NCBI RefSeq assembly: GCF_015244705.1 | Contig: NZ_JABCQF010000014.1 | Span: 1-46,845 of the forward strand | Length of the DNA stretch: 46,845 bases | DNA from: Gluconobacter potus | Lineage (GTDB): Bacteria > Pseudomonadota > Alphaproteobacteria > Acetobacterales > Acetobacteraceae | Direction: 5' to 3' | Part shown: piece after piece, positions 41,881-46,845 of the stretch | Layout: every line of letters begins with the position of its first letter | Numbering within the stretch: the first letter of the stretch is position 1 | Position numbers and translations under genes: made by a program | The notes under the pieces: model-generated | The model's database searches: none | Told to the model about the DNA's origin: nothing | The model's input: only the letters and a program-made list of their open reading frames with translations

Positions 41881-41912
41881 AAAAAAGCGGCTTCCGGGCA
41901 CCGGAAGCCGCT
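41881..41912 (-). terminator. Terminator of parB
   Basis: On the minus strand a perfect 12-bp stem AGCGGCTTCCGG/CCGGAAGCCGCT with a 3-nt loop is followed by six T, 27 nt past the parB stop. A decayed copy follows the relic parB at the left end of the window. Confidence 0.93.
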
Positions 41913-41938
41913 GTCTCACAATTCCAAAACTCATTGCG

Positions 41939-44017
41939 TCACTCGGCGGCGATGGCCTCCATATCCCCGCCTGACGTCACCGTTTCAACCTGTGCCTGAT
42001 CGGCCAGCCCCACGGTCCGCAACGCCTCGGGCAGCCAGCCCGAACCATCAAGCAGCCGCTCGGCCTCGCGCGCCATGTCGGGCTTCTTCATATGAACTAT
42101 GCGGTCAGCCGCTTCGTCGCCACGTGCATCCCGCACCGCCTGCAGGATGCGCGCCTTGGTCACCCGGCCGAGATAGTTCTCGACCGTGGGCTGCCAGCCA
42201 GCCTCAATCAGATCAAGGCTGAGGGCCGACGCCAGTCGATTGGCCCGCTTGAGGCGTTCGGTCACGCTGCGCTGGGACACCGCACCATAGGCGGGCATGC
42301 GCTCATAGAGCGCGTTAATCCCGAAGGACAGGCAATGCGCCAGCAATGCCATGCGGCTGGTATCATCCAGCCCGGCGATCCAGCGCCACAGCGCGTCTTC
42401 GTCGTCCGGCAGATCGTGCTTCCAGCCATCGTTACGCTGTCGCAGCGCGTGGGCTGGCAGGCTGCCTGGCATGTCGGAGGAATGGACCGGCAGCGGGATT
42501 TCCCGGACATAGGCTTCCAGGCAATCCGCACCCGGTGTCTGCCAGTAAACATCGCGCACCAAGGTATGCAGCAGTTCGGTCAGCGCGATGTGCGGGTTGC
42601 TGGCAAAGGCGTCCCGCAGGGCGAGCGTGCGCCAGGCCGTCAGTTCGGTAAGCAACCGGTCAGGCAGCGGCTTGATCCCGTCTTCTTCCTCGGGTTCCAC
42701 GTCGGGAGAGATGCTATCGCTCTTCCCCTCCTGATAACCATCGCCTGCGCTATCGTGCTCCTGCCCATCATACGCAGGGCAATTGTATTGATCGGCGTTG
42801 CCCGCATCATCGGTCTCTTCCGGCTCAGCCGGCATGTCCTCGGGGAGCACAAACCCCCGCTCCAACTGCAACGTACCATCGCTGGCGAGGCTTACGAAGG
42901 CCCCCGCCCGCGCCATGTCAGCGGGATCGAACGCCAGAGGCCGTTCTTCGAGGGCAAGGATGGCCTGTTCGATCTCGCCCAGCCTTGCATCAACCTCATC
43001 CGGGTATTCATCAGCCTGGGCATATTCAGCCTCGATGCTTTCCTGCTCGGCGCGCAGGGCTGCAAGCCGGGCAGTCTCCTCATCGGACAGCGGCATTTCC
43101 GTGCCATCGATCTCCGCAAACTGCCGTGTGTGGCCCCATGGGAATGACAGGGCGGTTTCGACCCATTTCCAACCCTCTGCACGGATATCTTCGGCGGCTG
43201 CATGCAGCTTTTCCATGACCAGCCGGTCCAGAATGGCCGGATCCTGCAACCAGCCGCCGTCATCGGCCTCGAACAGGTCGCGCATGATGGGACCACCCGC
43301 TACGATATAGGCCTCCAGCCCGACGAAACGGGCACGGGCGTCCGAAGCCCGCACGGTCTTTTCCGTCAGCATGCGGCGGATGACATAGGGTTCGCGGTTA
43401 TGGCTCTGGGACACGATCTCCCAGACCTGTTCCTGACGGGCATGGTCATCGCTGATGGAAAAGGCCATCAACTGTTCCAGCTTCATGCCGTCCTGCTCGT
43501 AGATATCCAGCAGCTTGTCCGACACCGTCATCAGCCGCAGGCGCTGTTTGACCACGGTCGGTGCGACGAAGAACGCGGCAGCGATTTCTTCCTCGGATAT
43601 ACCCTTCTCCAGCATGTCACGAAAGGCGCGAAACTGATCCAGCGGATGCAGGGCTACCCGCTGGACATTCTCGGCCAGGGAATCATCTTCGGCGAGAATG
43701 GCCGACCCTGCCTCGCGCACGACGCACGGCACGGGTGCCGTTTTCGCCAGTTTCTTCTGCTTCACCAGCAGTTCGAGCGCGCGAAAACGACGCCCACCGG
43801 CCGGCACTTCGTAGGTACCGGTCTCAACCCCGGCATCGTCAACGACTGGCCGGACATTCAGGCTCTGCAGCAATCCGCGGCGCTCGATATCGCGGGCCAG
43901 TTCCTCGATCGACAGGCCGGACTTCACACGCCGCACATTGGACTGGGACAGGACCAGCCGGTTGAACGGGATATCACGGGACGAACTGAGGCTGATTTTG
44001 GGAATAGCGGTCGCCAT
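41939..44017 (-). CDS. parB: ParB/RepB/Spo0J-family protein
   Basis: A 692-residue ParB-family protein. The N-terminal part carries the family motifs: LSQSNVRRVKSGLSIEELARDIERRGLLQSLNVRPV, GGRRFRALELL, DDSLAENVQRVALHPLDQFRAF and the HTH SEEEIAAAFFVAPTVVKQRLRL. The long C-terminal part (acidic, with LGEIEQAILALEERPLAFDPADMARAG and TVENYLGRVTKARILQAV) is specific to this ICE-type ParB. No ParA lies beside it, so its role may be in DNA binding or regulation rather than classical partition. The start at 44017 has GGAG upstream; ATG 44032 is possible. Confidence 0.92.
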   Translation of the reverse strand: MATAIPKISLSSSRDIPFNRLVLSQSNVRRVKSGLSIEELARDIERRGLLQSLNVRPVVDDAGVETGTYEVPAGGRRFRALELLVKQKKLAKTAPVPCVVREAGSAILAEDDSLAENVQRVALHPLDQFRAFRDMLEKGISEEEIAAAFFVAPTVVKQRLRLMTVSDKLLDIYEQDGMKLEQLMAFSISDDHARQEQVWEIVSQSHNREPYVIRRMLTEKTVRASDARARFVGLEAYIVAGGPIMRDLFEADDGGWLQDPAILDRLVMEKLHAAAEDIRAEGWKWVETALSFPWGHTRQFAEIDGTEMPLSDEETARLAALRAEQESIEAEYAQADEYPDEVDARLGEIEQAILALEERPLAFDPADMARAGAFVSLASDGTLQLERGFVLPEDMPAEPEETDDAGNADQYNCPAYDGQEHDSAGDGYQEGKSDSISPDVEPEEEDGIKPLPDRLLTELTAWRTLALRDAFASNPHIALTELLHTLVRDVYWQTPGADCLEAYVREIPLPVHSSDMPGSLPAHALRQRNDGWKHDLPDDEDALWRWIAGLDDTSRMALLAHCLSFGINALYERMPAYGAVSQRSVTERLKRANRLASALSLDLIEAGWQPTVENYLGRVTKARILQAVRDARGDEAADRIVHMKKPDMAREAERLLDGSGWLPEALRTVGLADQAQVETVTSGGDMEAIAAE

Positions 44018-44174
44018 GGCGAAAAACTCCATGACGGGCGGACAGGAGACTCTCTCCCACCCTCTCAACCCGTCACGAAATTTCGCGCAGCCCTCTGACT
44101 CTAAAAGGCCCGGACGCACCCAAAATCCGCAGCCTTTTCCCGGCAGAAAACGACGGCAACGGGGGGGGAAGCGG

Positions 44175-44214
44175 AATGTCCGGTTGTGGCTTAGAAATTA
44201 AAACAGCGGACATT
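44175..44214. promoter_or_regulatory. Inverted repeat upstream of parB
   Basis: A perfect 8-bp inverted repeat AATGTCCG (44175-44182) and CGGACATT (44207-44214) with a 24-nt AT-rich spacer lies about 160 nt upstream of parB, just after a run of eight G. It may be an operator or a ParB-binding site. The rest of 44215-44480 is AT-rich and has no gene. Confidence 0.4.
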
Positions 44215-44280
44215 CATTCGGACTGACGTCGGTTTTCGATTGTTCTCAGTAAAAAATATGACCTTAGAAGGGGCAGAGAG

Positions 44281-44310
44281 AGACCCCCGCCGGGGTCTGG
44301 TGGCCTTTAT
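44281..44310 (+). terminator. Possible terminator, plus strand
   Basis: A 7-bp stem AGACCCC/GGGGTCT with a 4-nt loop (44281-44298) is followed within a few bases by TTTATTTATTT. No plus-strand gene ends here now, so it may be left from a deleted gene. Confidence 0.5.
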
Positions 44311-44483
44311 TTATTTCCCAATCGATTGTTAATAAGAACAAAATAACCTTTAAAATCATACGCTATGATAGAAGACAGATTTCATATACCATTGCAGTAT
44401 TAGAGGCTTTGACACGTACGATCACGACTGCACACGGTGAAACCAGCAACACTGGGCATCCATCATGATGTAATTATGGTGTC

Positions 44484-45809
44484 TCAACCTACCTGCTTAG
44501 AGATTTCGACGTAACCTACTAACTCTGCCGAATAACTTTTGTTGCCATTCGCATCCCCCCTATGTCTCAGCTCCCGTTGCAGGGTTGGCTCTACCATGTG
44601 AGTAAACAGATCGTTCCGCTGATCGGGCAGAAAGATAGGCGTCGTCGGGGATGCTTGTAGGTATGTTTCACAAAGACGCTCGACCGCTGGAACACGCGTC
44701 CCGTCTTGTTTGACGGCAATGGGCAGCATCATTACGCGGCGCTCGCCCTTATCGGAAGATACTTCAACCACCCATATAGACAACAGCACCGGCTCTTCTA
44801 CGTCGCCGAACACGGCAATACCGACTTCCTCTGGCGCCAGGCCACGCCAGCGAGTCAATTCCTCCTGTACCAACGAATGATCCAAGCCCATCAGTTGCAG
44901 ATTATCCTGATTGGTCGCAGCTTCGCGGCTCAGAGTAAATTGAATGCTAGGGGCGCCATCGACATTGACGAGGTCGTATGTCGCGTCGTTCACCTTGATC
45001 AGTTTCTGCTTACGATCCACGACCGCCGCCGACAGAAAATGAACCAGACGATCTAAGCTGGATGATACGTCAGAGAAAGGTTTGTAATCGTCAAGACTGA
45101 AACCATCCAGGTCTTGGAACAAGTCGAACACCACCTGCCGTGCCTCTCGGGAGTTCGATAGTGCAGCCTCTAATTCCACCTGTGTTCGCTTTAATTCGGG
45201 GTCGGAAAGCGCCTCCTGATACAGACGGTCGTAATTCAATCGTTCTGATAACTGACCAAGAATCTGCGCACGTAAGTCTTCGGCCACATTGCCATGCTCA
45301 TCCACCTTACCGACGGTACGCGCGATCTCGATCAGTTTCTCGTCAAGCAATAGGAAGATGCGACCTTCGATAGTATCCGACAGCACCAAGTTGTAGACCT
45401 GCGCGGTATGGCTCTGGCCGTAACGATGGATGCGCCCGATGCGTTGCTCCATATCCATCGGATTCCACGGCAGGTCGAAATTGAACAAAACGCGTGCGAA
45501 CTGCAGATTGATAGTTGCCCATGCGTTGAGCCATGATCTGGTCGAAGACGGATCCGTCACCGCGTGATAGAGCGCGGCCATCAAGTGCGATTTACCGAGG
45601 CCACGTTCGCCGATCACGACTACAGGCCGACCTTTATTAGGACCAACGGCCTCAATGCCTTTTAGCAAATCATGCGTGGGATAAGTAATTTCCAAAAACT
45701 GTTTGGCGGCAATTTGAGTCGCGCCGGTTTGCTGGTCGTTAGACAGCTCGATAGCTGTGCCTTTGAGGCGCTTGCCTCTAAATTCTTCTCTGAGCGTAAG
45801 ACCGAGCAT
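44484..45809 (-). pseudogene. Chimera: DUF499-type ATPase start fused to helicase end
   Basis: One open frame of 441 residues joins two unrelated proteins. Residues 1-93 are the N-terminus of a DUF499-type ATPase (LREEFRGKRLKGTAIELSNDQ, VVVIGERGLGKSHLMAALYHAVTDP with a Walker A-like GERGLGKS, RSWLNAWA). Residues from about 95 are the C-terminal part of an SNF2-type helicase, starting inside helicase motif V/VI (INLQFARVLFNFDLPWNPMDMEQRIGRIHRYGQ), with its C-terminal domain. The helicase lacks motifs I-IV and the ATPase lacks its body. These two gene families usually flank a DUF1156 methyltransferase in defence-type clusters. An in-frame deletion of everything between is the simplest explanation. 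Confidence 0.8.
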
Positions 45810-45922
45810 TACATCAAATTCCGTAGTTAGTTTTTATGAATGAACGGAATGCGGGTCGCACCCCTGCTATTGCTGTTTTGCCTACATTCGGCAGATCAAA
45901 ATAATTCGTACATGTGGGGAAT

Positions 45923-46510
45923 TTAAAAATCTGCATTACGCGATTTCTTCGGCAGCACAGCCCCTACGTGCTTGTACAAAGTAGTTCTCGAAATACCATA
46001 CTGCCGCGCCACCGCCGCCACCTGAATCTCTGGGTCGCGCAAGAGAGCTTTAATCTCGCGCACCTGCTTCTCCCCCAACTTGGGTTTCCGACCACCTGAA
46101 CGCCCTCTGGCACGTGCCGCAGCGAGCCCTGCGTGAGTGCGTTCACGGATCAGGCTACGCTCAAACTCCGCAAGGGCCGCGAAGACGTGAAAAACCAACT
46201 TGCCCGCCGCACTGTTCGTTTCGATTTTCTCGGTTAAGCTCTCGAAACCAATTCCCAAACATTCCAACTCGGCCACGATTTGCACAAGATCAGGCAAGCT
46301 ACGCCCAAGTCGATCCAACCGCCACACCACCAGCGTATCACCGCTGCGCAGCGCCTTCCGGCATTGCTCCAGCTCCAAGCGCACAGCGTTCTTGCCAATC
46401 GCCGCCTCTTCATAGATGACACGGCAACCAGCCTGCTGAAGCGCATCACGCTGCAGGTCTAAATGCTGGTCCTCCGTGGAAACCCGCGCGTAGCCGATCC
46501 TCTGATTCAT
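45923..46510 (-). CDS. Serine resolvase/invertase
   Basis: A 195-residue small serine recombinase of the TnpR/Pin type. The N-terminal catalytic domain has RIGYARVSTEDQHLDLQRDAL with the nucleophile Ser in ARVST, and VVWRLDRLGRSLPDLV, FHVFAALAEFERSLIRERTHAGL. The C-terminal HTH (IQVAAVARQYGISRTTLYKHVG) binds the crossover site. The start at 46510 (MNQRIGY) is preferred over a GTG two codons upstream. It probably belongs to a Tn3-like transposon, but no transposase is in the window. Confidence 0.92.
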   Translation of the reverse strand: MNQRIGYARVSTEDQHLDLQRDALQQAGCRVIYEEAAIGKNAVRLELEQCRKALRSGDTLVVWRLDRLGRSLPDLVQIVAELECLGIGFESLTEKIETNSAAGKLVFHVFAALAEFERSLIRERTHAGLAAARARGRSGGRKPKLGEKQVREIKALLRDPEIQVAAVARQYGISRTTLYKHVGAVLPKKSRNADF

Positions 46511-46845
46511 TGACACAACCGGGACGTTGAAAAACTGACGCCAATGTTAACGGAACAATTATGGTTGCGATAGCCCAATATGGGAATTTTCAGCATGTCT
46601 AGAAAACTACCGTTTAATGGACATTTCTTGGCTGTCCGCTATGCGGAAATCAAATCGCTATGTCGCATGTCCGCCATGTAGGCGGCTGCCGCCTGTTTGC
46701 TTCACTTTCCTTGAGCGGATAGGCAGTTTAGGGGGGGGGGGACAGCGGAACATCTGTTGTACAACGGAAGCCGAAAAAAGCTGACGTTGTTGGCAATCCA
46801 GCATCACGATGCTGCCCAATCATGAAAATCAGATAGGTTCCCGAT
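46511..46845. other. Upstream of the resolvase: possible res region
   Basis: No gene is seen. The stretch has several short palindromes (CCCA-ATAT-GGG-like at about 46575, and repeated TGTCCGC/GCGGACA words at about 46633-46675) that could be resolvase-binding sites, plus a run of 11 G (46731-46741) followed by ACAGCGGAACATCTG. A similar G-run followed by AAGCGGAATGTCCG lies at 44161-44182. Confidence 0.35.

Noticed and set aside
46511-46845. Tn3-family terminal inverted repeat at the right edge
   Set aside because: No 38-bp Tn3-type end could be recognised, and no transposase is present in the window.

Overview
The window is a mosaic of mobile DNA from an alphaproteobacterium. It is most likely an acetic acid bacterium (Acetobacteraceae, Komagataeibacter/Gluconacetobacter type). 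That guess rests on the GC-rich Trb/RepA/ParB backbone and on my recollection that methanobactin operons have been reported in Gluconacetobacter genomes; no taxonomic marker is present. Nearly all of it appears to be one integrative and conjugative element (ICE) or plasmid-like element. Its left end is a 46-bp copy of the 3' half of a tRNA-Met gene (2700-2745) followed by a tyrosine integrase (2918-4087). The other attachment site is not in the window.

Left flank (1-2700): relics only. These are an IS5-type transposase tail, a decayed C-terminal piece of a ParB gene related to the intact parB at 41939-44017, and a large serine recombinase broken by 5' truncation, an internal deletion and an 8-bp duplication.

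Cargo (4377-13705): a copper-acquisition island. A His/Met-rich DUF2946-like protein and a TonB-dependent receptor (mbnT) precede a 32-residue methanobactin precursor gene (mbnA, 7389-7487), which is too short for ordinary gene calling. Then follow mbnB, mbnC, mbnP, mbnH, a class III aminotransferase, copC and copD. The expected pathway is: MbnBC modify the cysteines of MbnA, the aminotransferase may act on the core N-terminus, MbnT imports the copper-loaded peptide, MbnP/MbnH act on copper or peptide in the periplasm, and CopC/CopD move copper inward. No MATE exporter (mbnM) and no mbnI/mbnR sigma/anti-sigma pair are present. The part from about 5.7 to 8.9 kb and the 13.7-13.9 kb spacer are clearly AT-richer than the backbone.

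Conjugation module (13885-29872): a LysR regulator faces a long minus-strand operon of DUF2274, trbI, trbG, trbF, trbL, trbJ, trbE, trbD, trbC, trbB, a ribbon-helix-helix gene and traG/virD4. Many of these genes overlap by 1-4 nt. A Phd/PIN toxin-antitoxin pair and a VirD2-like relaxase follow.

Maintenance module (29873-44017, mostly minus strand): lytic transglycosylase, DUF736, TraF peptidase, DUF2840, repA, HTH protein, a frameshifted DUF6499/DUF2285 gene, small proteins, an XRE regulator, a second DUF736, DUF2493, Toprim, DUF932 and parB. An apparent replication origin (three 20-bp iterons, two perfect DnaA boxes and an AT-rich stretch) lies inside the 3' part of repA. Three genes here have structured leaders whose hairpin stems differ in sequence but keep pairing. 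A pRiA4b ORF-3 family gene (+ strand) sits between palindromic 23-bp inverted repeats.

Right end (44018-46845): a chimeric gene joining the start of a DUF499-type ATPase to the end of a SNF2-type helicase, probably the scar of a deleted defence system, and a serine resolvase with a possible res region.
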